Origin: a virus
DNA: 25,109 bases
Virus record (IMG/VR): IMGVR_UViG_3300017786_000128
Coordinates: 1 to 25,109 of that record
Strand: one strand, 5' to 3'
Shown here piece by piece: positions 7,065 through 15,560 of this stretch. The notes beneath the pieces were generated by a model that worked only from the letters and a program-made list of their open reading frames with translations, ran no database searches and was not told the DNA's origin. A program made the position numbers and the translations under genes. Positions within the stretch are counted from its first letter, which is position 1, and each line of letters begins with the position of its first letter.

Positions 7065-7511
7065 GTGTACGGAAGTAAAAAATATAATCTAGCACGTAGG
7101 CTAGGTTTTCGTAGTGGTCTTGAAGTAAAGATCGCAGATGAGTTGAAAGAACTCTCCATTCCATTTATATACGAGGGTATGAAGATAGAATGGGAAGACC
7201 TAGCTTATCGTATGTACACACCAGACTTTGTATTGCCAAACGGTATTATAATAGAGACTAAGGGCAGATTTACTGTAGCTGATAGACGGAAGCATCTTTT
7301 AATAAAGAAACAACATCCTAAATTAGAAATTAGATTTGTTTTTGAAAATGAAAACAACAAACTGAGAAAAGGATCTAAAACCTCTTACGGTAAATGGTGT
7401 GAGAAGAATGACTTTCTTTATTGCAACAGAGTTATACCAAATAAGTGGCTAAGTAAAAAAGGAATAAAGACGCATCCAACTCTCATACAATTTAGGAATA
7501 AAAAAATATGA
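7065..7511 (+). CDS. Endonuclease I, Holliday-junction resolvase (T7 gp3-like)
   Basis: Close relative of T7 endonuclease I, which cleaves four-way junctions and branched DNA during phage recombination and packaging and helps degrade host DNA. Catalytic residues are in register with T7 (E20, D55, E65, K67): here E20 (FRSGLE), D54 (YTPDFVLPNG), E64 and K66 (IETKGR). Further family blocks are DRRKHLLIKKQHP, IRFVFENE, SKTSYGKWCEKN and VIPNKWL. The length, 148 aa, equals the T7 enzyme (149 aa), so the GTG directly after the preceding TAA is taken as the true start; no ATG alternative exists upstream. The ribosome-binding site is poor, suggesting translational coupling to the preceding gene. The stop overlaps the next ATG. 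Confidence 0.93.
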   Translation: MYGSKKYNLARRLGFRSGLEVKIADELKELSIPFIYEGMKIEWEDLAYRMYTPDFVLPNGIIIETKGRFTVADRRKHLLIKKQHPKLEIRFVFENENNKLRKGSKTSYGKWCEKNDFLYCNRVIPNKWLSKKGIKTHPTLIQFRNKKI

Positions 7512-7852
7512 CCAGAGAACCACTAAATTTTTTAGGATATAGAGATGAAGAGATTAGTATCCGTATATCACCAGAGATAGACAAAGATAAATGGACAGGA
7601 AATCTGCATCTAACTATTGATGCGTTTGACTCTAGCCCTCTAAGCGATGTCGATTATTTTTCTCTTATGAATTTTGTACGAATGATAATGGCAACTCCTG
7701 TTCTTATAGAAGAAGATGAAGAAGCCAGAGATAAACTTTGGGAAATAGCACAAAAAGATCTTGACCCACCAAAAAAAAATGGTAGTATACTTAATAGAGA
7801 TGGTAATATAATAAAACTTCACTTTAACAAAAAAACAGATGGGAGTGCATAA
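7508..7852 (+). CDS. Hypothetical acidic protein, 114 aa
   Basis: No family recognised. Acidic, soluble protein with alternating strand-like N-terminal half (EISIRISPEIDKDKWTGNLHLTI) and a helical middle (SLMNFVRMIMATPVLIEEDEEARDKLWEIAQ). Such proteins are common next to DUF3310 genes in marine phages, but no function is established. The coding sequence contains a run of nine A at 7771-7779, a potential slippage site; the frame continues normally on both sides. The start is coupled to endonuclease I through ATGA, and the stop lies two bases before the preferred start of the next gene. Confidence 0.72.
   Translation: MTREPLNFLGYRDEEISIRISPEIDKDKWTGNLHLTIDAFDSSPLSDVDYFSLMNFVRMIMATPVLIEEDEEARDKLWEIAQKDLDPPKKNGSILNRDGNIIKLHFNKKTDGSA
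7841..7845 (+). promoter_or_regulatory. Ribosome-binding site deciding the DUF3310 start
   Basis: GGGAG sits 8 bases upstream of the ATG at 7854. It overlaps the alternative ATG at 7839, which therefore cannot use it and has no comparable site of its own. Confidence 0.7.
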
Positions 7853-7853
7853 T

Positions 7854-8153
7854 ATGGCAAAATGGGAAATTAATAATTGTAAGGATAAAGATATGGTCAA
7901 CAGCCCACCACATTACAACAAGTATGGTGTAGAATGTATAGATGCAATAATGTCAGCTACTGGAGAAGGCTTTGAGTATTATCTGCAAGGAAATATAATG
8001 AAGTATCTTTGGAGATACCGATACAAGAATGGTGTGCAGGATTTAGAGAAGGCACAGTGGTATCTCAATAAATTAATAGAAGTAAAAAAGGGGGACAAGT
8101 CATCCCCAGATTTATTCACTTCTTTAGGTATAGAGTTGAGCGATGGTTGTTAA
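7854..8153 (+). CDS. DUF3310 protein (phage nucleotide-kinase-like family)
   Basis: The core is the full DUF3310 signature: NSPPHYNKYGVECIDAI, then FEYYLQGNIMKYLWRYRYKNG and QDLEKAQWYLNKL. The family is widespread in phages and is often labelled nucleotide kinase, though its biochemical role is poorly established. I choose ATG 7854 (99 aa) because GGGAG lies 8 bases upstream and the previous gene stops just before; starting at 7839 would add only five residues (MGVHN). The location just upstream of ribonucleotide reductase fits a role in nucleotide metabolism. The 3' end overlaps a small gene by 11 bases. Confidence 0.88.
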   Translation: MAKWEINNCKDKDMVNSPPHYNKYGVECIDAIMSATGEGFEYYLQGNIMKYLWRYRYKNGVQDLEKAQWYLNKLIEVKKGDKSSPDLFTSLGIELSDGC

Positions 8154-8304
8154 AATATTTTTGACATTGGATTTGGATAAAGAAGACTATCCTGTACCTG
8201 CTGATGGAGATCCTAGCGAGGAAATACAAGAAGCTGTAGAAGAGTTTATACATGATATTGATGGACTTAAAATAAAAAATATTAAAATTATAATGGAGAA
8301 TTAA
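8143..8304 (+). CDS. Small conserved-looking protein, 53 aa
   Basis: A short open frame filling the space between DUF3310 and the RNR. It reads as a well-formed protein: a beta strand (VVKIFLTLDL), the segment DKEDYPVPADGDPSEE, a helix (IQEAVEEFIHDID) and a final strand (LKIKNIKIIMEN). Strand-helix-strand proteins with the YPVPADG element are familiar small phage proteins of unknown function. It overlaps the DUF3310 end by 11 bases, and its own last codons carry GGAG (8295-8298), the ribosome-binding site of the RNR, so it fits the coupled operon. Translation is unproven. Confidence 0.7.
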   Translation: MVVKIFLTLDLDKEDYPVPADGDPSEEIQEAVEEFIHDIDGLKIKNIKIIMEN

Positions 8305-8306
8305 TT

Positions 8307-10193
8307 ATGGAAGATTATCAAAAGTTTATTGCAATTTCTAGGTATGCTAGATGGATAGATGAAAAAGGACGTAGGGAAACATGGGAAGAAACTGTTCACA
8401 GATATGTAGATTATATAACTGAGAAAGTCAAAGGACATCTACCGAAGCAACAGATCATTGATGCTATAACTAACTTAGAAGTTATGCCCTCTATGAGAGC
8501 CTTGATGACAGCAGGACCTGCTCTCGAAAGAGATAATACAGCAGGATACAACTGTAGCTATCTTCCTGTTGATGATCCAAAAGCTTTTGATGAAGCTATG
8601 TACATTCTTTTGTGTGGCACTGGTGTTGGCTTCTCTGTAGAAAGACAATACGTAAGTCAGTTACCAGAGATACCACAAGGCTTAGATCATGTTGACACTG
8701 TAATAAAAGTACAAGACAGCAAAGAAGGATGGGCAAGAGCCTTACGTAAGCTTATAGGTCATCTGTATATGGGCGAAGTTCCTATGTGGGATATGTCAAA
8801 TGTAAGACCTGCAGGTGCTAGACTAAAAGTGTTCGGTGGTAGAGCCAGTGGTCCTGCTCCACTCGTAGATTTATTTAACTTTACTGTTGCCCTGTTTAGA
8901 CAGAATGAAGGCAAGAAGCTGTCTAGTTATGATTGTCACAATCTTATGTGTAAGGTGGGAGAAGTTGTAGTCTCTGGTGGTGTTAGACGTTCTGCTATGA
9001 TTAGCTTGTCTAACCTTTCAGACCAACGCATGAGACATGCCAAGTCTGGTAAATGGTGGGAGACAGCACCACAGATGGCTCTGTCAAACAACTCTGTTGT
9101 CTACACAGATAAACCAGACGGTGAAACATTCTTACGTGAGTGGACATCTCTCGTGGAATCAAAGTCTGGTGAACGTGGTATATTCAATAGGCTATCAGCA
9201 AAAGACCAAGCATCAAAGTATGGTAGGCGAGATCCTAACTATGACTTTGGCTGTAATCCTTGCAGTGAAATAATATTACGTCCTTATCAATTTTGCAATC
9301 TGACCGAAGTAGTTATTCGTGAGAAAGATAAGTTTGACGATTTGAAGAGAAAGGTTATGCTTGCTACCATACTTGGCACAGCACAAGCTACGCTTACAAA
9401 GTTTCCTTACCTACGTAAGATTTGGAATACAAATACGGAAGAAGAGAGATTGTTAGGTGTCAGTTTAACAGGTATCATGGATAACCCACTAACTAATGGA
9501 AAGAAAAATGGACTTGAAAAAACCCTACAACAACTCAGAGAAGTTGCCGTTGAAACAAACAAAGAATGGTCAACAATCTTTGGTATCCCCCAAAGCACAG
9601 CCATCACCTGCGTCAAACCAAGTGGTACAGTATCACAGCTTGTTGACTCAAGCAGTGGTATCCACCCTCGTCATAGCAGTTATTATATTCGTACCGTTAG
9701 GGGCGATAATAAAGATCCTCTCACTAACTTCATGGTAGATAGTGGCATACCAAGTGAAGCAGACTTTATGAAGCCAGATACACAGACAGTGTTTAGCTTT
9801 CCTATGAAGTCACCTAAGAACTCTGTTATGAGAAATGACATGACAGCTATCGAACAGCTAGAGATGTGGCTTCTCTATCAGAGACATTGGTGTGAGCATA
9901 AACCTTCTGTTACTATATCAGTGCGTGATGATGAATGGATGGAAGTGGGAGCATTTGTATTCAAACATTTTGACGAGATGTCAGGTGTTTCTTTCTTACC
10001 ACACTCCGATCATACTTATCAACAAGCACCATATCAGGACTGTACAGAAGCTGTATACAATGATTTTAGCAGTAAGTTCGGACATATAGATTGGAATAAA
10101 TTTATTGATTATGAAAAAGAAGATAACACTAAATCTTCACAGACCTTTGCCTGTTCTGGTGATAGCTGTGAGATTGTGGATATAGGAGCATAA
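8307..10193 (+). CDS. nrdJ: Ribonucleotide reductase class II, adenosylcobalamin-dependent, monomeric type
   Basis: Converts ribonucleotides to deoxyribonucleotides for phage DNA synthesis using coenzyme B12, without oxygen or a separate radical subunit. The cysteines match the Lactobacillus leichmannii RTPR layout (C119, C408, C419, C731, C736): C83 in YNCSYL, thiyl-radical C319 in NPCSE with N317 and E321, its partner C330 eleven residues on, and C616/C621 in the C-terminal CSGDSC that is re-reduced by thioredoxin. Other blocks are MPSMRALMTAGPAL, CGTGVGFSVE and SGGVRRSAMISLSN. At 628 aa it is about 110 shorter than RTPR. The substrate (NDP or NTP) cannot be read from sequence. The start at 8307 has GGAG 8 bases upstream. 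Confidence 0.93.
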   Translation: MEDYQKFIAISRYARWIDEKGRRETWEETVHRYVDYITEKVKGHLPKQQIIDAITNLEVMPSMRALMTAGPALERDNTAGYNCSYLPVDDPKAFDEAMYILLCGTGVGFSVERQYVSQLPEIPQGLDHVDTVIKVQDSKEGWARALRKLIGHLYMGEVPMWDMSNVRPAGARLKVFGGRASGPAPLVDLFNFTVALFRQNEGKKLSSYDCHNLMCKVGEVVVSGGVRRSAMISLSNLSDQRMRHAKSGKWWETAPQMALSNNSVVYTDKPDGETFLREWTSLVESKSGERGIFNRLSAKDQASKYGRRDPNYDFGCNPCSEIILRPYQFCNLTEVVIREKDKFDDLKRKVMLATILGTAQATLTKFPYLRKIWNTNTEEERLLGVSLTGIMDNPLTNGKKNGLEKTLQQLREVAVETNKEWSTIFGIPQSTAITCVKPSGTVSQLVDSSSGIHPRHSSYYIRTVRGDNKDPLTNFMVDSGIPSEADFMKPDTQTVFSFPMKSPKNSVMRNDMTAIEQLEMWLLYQRHWCEHKPSVTISVRDDEWMEVGAFVFKHFDEMSGVSFLPHSDHTYQQAPYQDCTEAVYNDFSSKFGHIDWNKFIDYEKEDNTKSSQTFACSGDSCEIVDIGA

Positions 10194-10194
10194 C

Positions 10195-10494
10195 ATGAAA
10201 CATCTATCACGAAAAGAACGTGGTCTTGGTAAACATGATGCACCACTGAAGATACAGTGGATGAAAGGCTACGATGCTTTTGCATATGGAAAGCTACGCA
10301 ACCCCTATAGTTCCGATACTATGCAACACAGAGAATGGGAACGTGGGTTTAGTAAAGCCTACTACGAAAACTTAGATAGAGGAATACATGAGGTTAGAAA
10401 AAGAAGCAAAGGATTTTATGGACAGAAGAAACAAAGATCCGAAGACAATGTTCGAAATTCTCACAGAAATGACCTACAGGCTAAGAGAGTGTGA
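10195..10494 (+). CDS. Ribosome-modulation-factor-like small protein
   Basis: Residues 20-60 resemble the RMF/CrpP family (Pfam Rmf): a tryptophan then GYDAFAYGKLRNPYSS, a spacer, and HREWERGFSKAYYENL, i.e. two amphipathic helices with the conserved W/GY…A…G…PY…WE.GF..AY pattern. Bacterial RMF inactivates ribosomes by dimerising them; phage homologues are frequent but untested, so ribosome binding is only a hypothesis. The C-terminal 35 residues are Arg/Lys/Asn-rich and low in information, and overlap another frame (10388-10549). GGAG (10185-10188) lies 6 bases from the start, and the RNR stop is one base upstream of the ATG. Confidence 0.6.
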   Translation: MKHLSRKERGLGKHDAPLKIQWMKGYDAFAYGKLRNPYSSDTMQHREWERGFSKAYYENLDRGIHEVRKRSKGFYGQKKQRSEDNVRNSHRNDLQAKRV

Positions 10495-10549
10495 GAAAAG
10501 TCTGAAAGAGATAAAAGAGGTATTGCGTAAGCTACCTGTAAAGAATTAG
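10388..10549 (+). CDS. Small coiled-coil protein overlapping the RMF-like gene, 53 aa
   Basis: In the +1 frame relative to the RMF-like gene there is a 53-codon frame with GAGG (10379-10382) five bases before its ATG. The product is a highly charged helix (MRLEKEAKDFMDRRNKDP, then ILTEMTYRLRECEKSL and KEIKEVLRKLP), typical of a small phage coiled-coil protein. It overlaps 107 bases of the preceding gene, where the other frame codes for low-complexity basic residues. It is the last plus-strand gene and stops one base from the stop of the convergent virion operon. Support comes from composition and ribosome-binding site only. Confidence 0.5.
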   Translation: MRLEKEAKDFMDRRNKDPKTMFEILTEMTYRLRECEKSLKEIKEVLRKLPVKN

Positions 10550-10550
10550 T

Positions 10551-13500
10551 CTACTCTGGCTCTGGTATAGCTTTTCTAATGCTTTTACCAATATCATATA
10601 AAAGTTCATAATCATAATTATCATTGTCTGGCACACCGTAAGGTTTATTTGTTTCTGGATTTGTCATTTGATGATATGTGTTCTCAGCCACTTTTTTCTC
10701 ATATTCTCCCAGTCTATTATATTTGTAGAATGATATTACTTTAGATGTTTTAGAACCTCTAGCTATGTTATCCATTATATATCGTTTTACTGGGTGAAAC
10801 TCATTAACTATACTGTACTCTATCATTTGTCTCTGAAGCTGTGGGTCATCTTTGTGCTTCAAATATCTTTCTGATGTCATAAGTTCGTGTAAAGGTCCTA
10901 CTGCAAACTCAGCAGATAAAAAATTTATTATATTATTATACTTTGGGTCTTTAGTTCTTTTTGCTAACTTTGATGGTGGTATTCTAAGTCTAATAAATTC
11001 TTTTTGTACAAGTGTTTTTCTTTCTCTAAACATTAAACCTGAGTATTGTTTTTGTATTGCTCCGGGTCTTCTTATTTTTTCGGTAGTAAACGGAGATGTA
11101 AGCTCTAAAGGTTTCTCATAATTCTCAAAAGTATTATCCATAAAATCATGTATGTAATTATTCCAAGGTAGACGCTTAGTAGATTTATTAACAAACAAAC
11201 TAAAAAGATTGGGACTATCTAAACTTTTTAATATTCTAACATCATCTTCTGCAAAGAATGTACTATATGCGTCTTGACCAAAACTCAAAGGGATAGTAAA
11301 AGTTTCTGCTACGTTTGCTGCCCATTCTGTAGCTAATTTACCCATGCCTTGAAAGTTACCTTCTTCTATATCTGCTATGGAGCTTTCAAATGCATATAAT
11401 CCAAACCCTGTTTTAAAAGCTTGCATACCTGTAACTGTGGCAATAGTTGTCTGTATTAATTTAGAAGCTGTTTCAGGAGTAACAGGATTACCTTGCATTT
11501 TTCTAGCTATCAAATCTGCAAAAAACAAATAAGGTGCTAACGGAAAGAATGGTCTTAGATCATATGTTCTTCCATCTGCTGTTTTACCTTCATACCAGTT
11601 TTCACCTGCAAACTCTGATTGTCTAAACGCAACACTTCCCATAAGCACAGATGTACCCACTAAACTTTTAGATAACTCTGTATAACCTTCAGTTACCTCT
11701 CTAGCTGATTTGTTACCTGCCAGAGACATTAGTTGTGCTTTTGCTTTTTTATCAAACATTAACATTGCAGGAGAATGTTCGTAAGTAAAACGCATAGCAT
11801 TAACCATAAATCGTGGAAAAGGTGCTACAGATGTTGCAAGAAAGGGTAAAGAGTGTACGCCATTTATAAAAGACTTAGCTAATGGATTGTCTGGTGATCT
11901 CTGATACGTAAAGTATAGGGCTTCTTCAACGGCATTTTGTACAGCATCTCTTCCTTCTTTTGTCTTTCCAAATACATCGTGAAATCTACCTTTTTGTATT
12001 ATGTTGGATAAGTTAAAATCCTCTTGTCTAAATATAGACTTCCAAGCATCAGGACTTTTATCGTCTACCCCTATAAGTTTATAATAATCTTTTAATCCTT
12101 TTTCTCCTCCAACAATTATTTTTCCGTCAGGTCCTGTTGTCTTAACTAAAAATTTTTCAAAGTATTCTAACGCTTCATCTTTTGTTTTTGGATTTATAAT
12201 AGTGGCTATGTTATTTAATTCTCTTTTTAAAGTGCCTGTTAATGCTACTTTTTTAAACCAGTTATCAGATATAGTATTTAATATATTAACTGCTCTTGCC
12301 GCCGTTGATAAACCTTTTATTTTACTCTGAGTTTTTGTTGCATCAGCCATGTCTATTAGAGGTCTTAGCACTTTATCTGTTTGACCTGCAAAATCTGCTT
12401 TCATTAACGCTACAACAGCATTAGTCTCTGCAGAGTTTAAAAATCCTCCAAACATAGCCCATGCATCACTATTAGGTGTAAGTCTTTCTACTCCTGTTAT
12501 TTTCTGTAATGTTGTATCTACTGAACGTACAAGTGCATCCATAGGTAAACGAATGGCACTACCTGCTATATTTCTTGCAGTAGTTGCAGGTTGAGATGTC
12601 ATAAACGCCAAACGAGCGGCATCTAACTCTTTTATTATCTCTCCTGTTTTTGCTGATACAGTATTTTGATAATAGTCTCTAACATTTTTATTTTTTGCAG
12701 TATCGTCTAACTCTTTCAATGCTTGCTGTCTAGCCTTGGCAAACCCAAAGTAGTCATACTGAGATACATCGGTTAATGCATCTTTTAATTGTTTTTTTAT
12801 AGCACTTCCAACAGCAAGCTGTCTACCTGCTTCAGACATGTCTGCCAAAAACATATCTGATATATTACCCTGAGTTAAATTATATTTTTTCATTAAAGGA
12901 AAGAAAAAGTCATTTACAGCTTTTGATGCTTCATCTCCATCTAACTCTTGTTTTAGAGGTTTACCTGTTTTTGGATCTGTTGTTTTTATTTTTCTTATTG
13001 CTCTAGCAACAGTTTCTGATATTCTTTCTTTTTCTAATTTTCCTGTTTTTGTATTTAATTTAGGTTCTACTTTTCCTGCCTTTTGTGCAATTTCAACTAA
13101 CGCAGCCTGAACACTTTTGTATGATTCTGCTGAAACAGTTATCTTTAGAGGTCCTTCAACTCCCTCTTTTTCTGCAACGGCTCTAAACTCAAGATCCCCT
13201 CTTTTTACTGCTTCAGGATCTAATATTTTTAATTGTTCTGCAACATTTTCAGCGTCTTCTTTTACTGATTTTGTAACTTTTGCACCTTCTAAAAGTTTTT
13301 CTGCTTCTTTAGTTGCAGCGTCCATACGCTCTTGTATAGCTTCTTTACTTAATTTAACTAAATCTCCTGTATTTCTTTCTGCGTAAGATATTACAGCACC
13401 TTTGGTTGTTAGTGGTATTAGAGCAGCAGGAGCTAAACCACTTATTGCTGTCACAGCACCTGTTCTAACTAATGAATAATCATCTTTTAATGCTGTTTCT

Positions 13501-14327
13501 ATCTCTACTTTTTGTGCTGCCACATCTTGTGCTAAACCTGCACCTGCTTCAACTCCTATTGCAGTCAATATAGGTCGTTTACCTACCTGTTGTAGCAGTT
13601 TTGTTACACCAAACTTAGCAGCTTGTGCTGATCCCATTGCACCTGCTTTACCTGCAACTGGCAATAGTAAACCTATCCACGTAGATGGAGCTTGTACTAT
13701 ACCCTCTAGGACATCCCCTATGGCAGTAATCCCTCTACCACCTTTTTGGAAAAAGAAAGGTAACGAGTTTTTAGCTGTAAAAAGAAGTCTGTAATCATTT
13801 AATTGTTGAACTTTATCCTCAAAATCTCCTGATCTACCTGCTTGGTCAGCTTCATTCATATCTGTTACAAGACCACTAACATAACCTAAGTCTTGTGCAG
13901 CAACCATTTCATTTACATCAAATTTATTAAAATGCTCAAGAACTAAATCTATAGCATCCTCACGATTTATGTTTTCTCTACCGAGATATTTTTCAGACAT
14001 TCTTATGGCAGCATCGCCTATGTCTTCATTTTCTTTGATTGATTGGATTGATTGTTTATCTGATCTGAGTAAATCTACAGCATCATAGTTTAACTCGTCA
14101 AAATGTTTAGCGTCTTTGCTTTCTGCGTATTCGTCATTTAAGTTTGTAACGCCTAAACTTGCTTGTTTTGTAGTTTCTTTTGGTACAGTGCTTTTCCACC
14201 TGCTAGGTAACTCTGCGTTCATGTTTTTGTATTCTTCACTGAATACATTTATATTTTTATCTCTATACTTCTCTCCTACAGAACTCCATCTTTCAGGTAG
14301 CTCTGCATTAAGTTCTTCATTTTCCAT
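10551..14327 (-). CDS. Large internal virion / DNA-ejection protein candidate, 1258 aa
   Basis: The largest gene of the window and last in the virion operon. No enzyme motif is evident. The N-terminus repeats the motif NAELPxRW (residues 7-14 and 37-44). After an acidic helical stretch come Gly/Ala-rich hydrophobic segments around 190-300 (STWIGLLLPVAGKAGAMG, LTAIGVEAGAGLAQDVAA), a long charged helical region, the block TSQPATTARNIAGSAIRLP near 580, and more hydrophobic segments toward the C-terminus (FPLAPYLFFADLIA). Size, composition and position resemble podovirus internal core proteins such as T7 gp16, ejected to build a channel across the cell envelope; homology is not shown, and a transglycosylase domain was not seen. 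AGGA precedes the ATG by about 9 bases. Confidence 0.6.
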   Translation of the reverse strand: MENEELNAELPERWSSVGEKYRDKNINVFSEEYKNMNAELPSRWKSTVPKETTKQASLGVTNLNDEYAESKDAKHFDELNYDAVDLLRSDKQSIQSIKENEDIGDAAIRMSEKYLGRENINREDAIDLVLEHFNKFDVNEMVAAQDLGYVSGLVTDMNEADQAGRSGDFEDKVQQLNDYRLLFTAKNSLPFFFQKGGRGITAIGDVLEGIVQAPSTWIGLLLPVAGKAGAMGSAQAAKFGVTKLLQQVGKRPILTAIGVEAGAGLAQDVAAQKVEIETALKDDYSLVRTGAVTAISGLAPAALIPLTTKGAVISYAERNTGDLVKLSKEAIQERMDAATKEAEKLLEGAKVTKSVKEDAENVAEQLKILDPEAVKRGDLEFRAVAEKEGVEGPLKITVSAESYKSVQAALVEIAQKAGKVEPKLNTKTGKLEKERISETVARAIRKIKTTDPKTGKPLKQELDGDEASKAVNDFFFPLMKKYNLTQGNISDMFLADMSEAGRQLAVGSAIKKQLKDALTDVSQYDYFGFAKARQQALKELDDTAKNKNVRDYYQNTVSAKTGEIIKELDAARLAFMTSQPATTARNIAGSAIRLPMDALVRSVDTTLQKITGVERLTPNSDAWAMFGGFLNSAETNAVVALMKADFAGQTDKVLRPLIDMADATKTQSKIKGLSTAARAVNILNTISDNWFKKVALTGTLKRELNNIATIINPKTKDEALEYFEKFLVKTTGPDGKIIVGGEKGLKDYYKLIGVDDKSPDAWKSIFRQEDFNLSNIIQKGRFHDVFGKTKEGRDAVQNAVEEALYFTYQRSPDNPLAKSFINGVHSLPFLATSVAPFPRFMVNAMRFTYEHSPAMLMFDKKAKAQLMSLAGNKSAREVTEGYTELSKSLVGTSVLMGSVAFRQSEFAGENWYEGKTADGRTYDLRPFFPLAPYLFFADLIARKMQGNPVTPETASKLIQTTIATVTGMQAFKTGFGLYAFESSIADIEEGNFQGMGKLATEWAANVAETFTIPLSFGQDAYSTFFAEDDVRILKSLDSPNLFSLFVNKSTKRLPWNNYIHDFMDNTFENYEKPLELTSPFTTEKIRRPGAIQKQYSGLMFRERKTLVQKEFIRLRIPPSKLAKRTKDPKYNNIINFLSAEFAVGPLHELMTSERYLKHKDDPQLQRQMIEYSIVNEFHPVKRYIMDNIARGSKTSKVISFYKYNRLGEYEKKVAENTYHQMTNPETNKPYGVPDNDNYDYELLYDIGKSIRKAIPEPE

Positions 14328-14336
14328 TGTGTATTC

Positions 14337-15560
14337 CTATATACCTCTAGGCATTGCTTGATGATACTGAGTATAATTCCTTATATAATTTTCTATATCT
14401 TGTTGAGTAAATTTGTCTATTTTAAAATTATCTCTTGAAGGTATTATTATTTCTTGATCTGGCTTGTCTCTCATATAGTTTAAGAAAGCAAATGTAGGAA
14501 CTTGATTATTAGCTTGACCTTCTTCATAAACTCTTCCTTGAAATACATTTGTTCTACCAATATCTAAAAACTCACTGAAATAATCCTCTAGTCTTACTCC
14601 TAAATCCTGATATTCTTTTAAATATTCTCCAGTATCTTTATCTTTTAGCTTACCTAAATTTCTATCAACAACTCTAGTTCTGATTAAGTTATAAACTATT
14701 TCTCTTTCAGCTTGAGTTCCCCCTTGTATTCCACCAGTAGGAGTATATCCTAATCTTTCCATAAGTATAGCTAATTGAGGATTATTTTCTGCTTCTTTAT
14801 TGAGTATTTGAAACTCTGACTTTATTTCAGTGTTCATGTTTTTTATCTGACCATCAAGAACTTCTAATGTCGCTCGTGGTGCTTCTTGTAATGTTGCTTG
14901 TCTAACACTGCTTTTCTTTCTACCAATTTTAAAACTTTCTAGTTTACTAAACGCCAACTCTGCTTGTTTATTTAGTTCTTCTCTTTTACCTGCATCCTGT
15001 TCGCCCTCTGCTTTTATCATTAATGTTTCATGATTATTAGCGAGTTCAGCTTCTTGCTCATCTAACGATGGCTTTTCTCTTAAAAGATGCATATTCATTC
15101 TTTTTACGCTATAAGGTAATTGTGCTTCTAAGTCACTTTCATAAAATTTTCCTAATGAAAAAACCTCTCCTTCTTTCTTTCGTTTCATCGGATCGCCAGT
15201 ATATTTTGTTTCATAAAATTCATTTATGTTTAGTGTCTCACCTGACTGTATGGCTCTTTCTTCTATTAGTTTACCTAAACTCATGGCATTTTCTGTTGAA
15301 AATTCGTTCTGTGAAAGAACAGCTACAGTTTCATCATTTAAGCCTAACTCTTTTAATGCTTGTCCTCTTAATTTTCTAGCTTTTCTATCCTTTAAAACTT
15401 CTTGTTGCCTAGAATAATCTCTAGATTCAAGTAAAGCTTTCTTTCTCAAAGCTTCTCTAGTATTTAACATTTCTTTATCATGTTTTGCTGATCTGCCAAA
15501 CTTTACAGTGCCTTCAGCAGCTTCTCCAATACCTGTTAACATACCACCAAAATTAAACAT
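14337..15560 (-). CDS. Putative internal virion protein, 407 aa
   Basis: Unrecognised as a family. The N-terminus is short and glycine-rich (FNFGGMLTGIGEAAEG) and could be a membrane-inserting or packing segment; residues 25-75 are highly charged and helical, and residues 170-290 contain further coiled-coil-like stretches (LANNHETLMIKAEGEQDAG, EELNKQAELAFSKLE). There is no catalytic motif or signal peptide. In podoviruses two or three helical proteins of this sort next to one very large protein form the internal core, and this arrangement matches. GGAG lies 7 bases upstream of the ATG, and the previous gene's TAA directly abuts the start. Confidence 0.55.
   Translation of the reverse strand: MFNFGGMLTGIGEAAEGTVKFGRSAKHDKEMLNTREALRKKALLESRDYSRQQEVLKDRKARKLRGQALKELGLNDETVAVLSQNEFSTENAMSLGKLIEERAIQSGETLNINEFYETKYTGDPMKRKKEGEVFSLGKFYESDLEAQLPYSVKRMNMHLLREKPSLDEQEAELANNHETLMIKAEGEQDAGKREELNKQAELAFSKLESFKIGRKKSSVRQATLQEAPRATLEVLDGQIKNMNTEIKSEFQILNKEAENNPQLAILMERLGYTPTGGIQGGTQAEREIVYNLIRTRVVDRNLGKLKDKDTGEYLKEYQDLGVRLEDYFSEFLDIGRTNVFQGRVYEEGQANNQVPTFAFLNYMRDKPDQEIIIPSRDNFKIDKFTQQDIENYIRNYTQYHQAMPRGI

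Noticed and set aside
6840-7511. Possible stop-codon readthrough fusion of the 74-aa protein with endonuclease I (same frame, TAA then GTG)
   Set aside because: Endonuclease I is already full length (148 aa, catalytic residues in register with T7), and same-frame adjacency happens by chance one time in three.
7771-7779. Run of nine A as programmed frameshift site
   Set aside because: The frame continues correctly on both sides to a natural stop and no overlapping product in a shifted frame makes sense.
7839-7853. Upstream ATG for the DUF3310 gene
   Set aside because: It overlaps the ribosome-binding site GGGAG that serves ATG 7854 and adds only five non-conserved residues.
8161-8193. TTGACA upstream of the RNR gene as a promoter
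   Set aside because: The only -10-like sequence (TATCCT) is 21 bases away, too far for a normal spacer.
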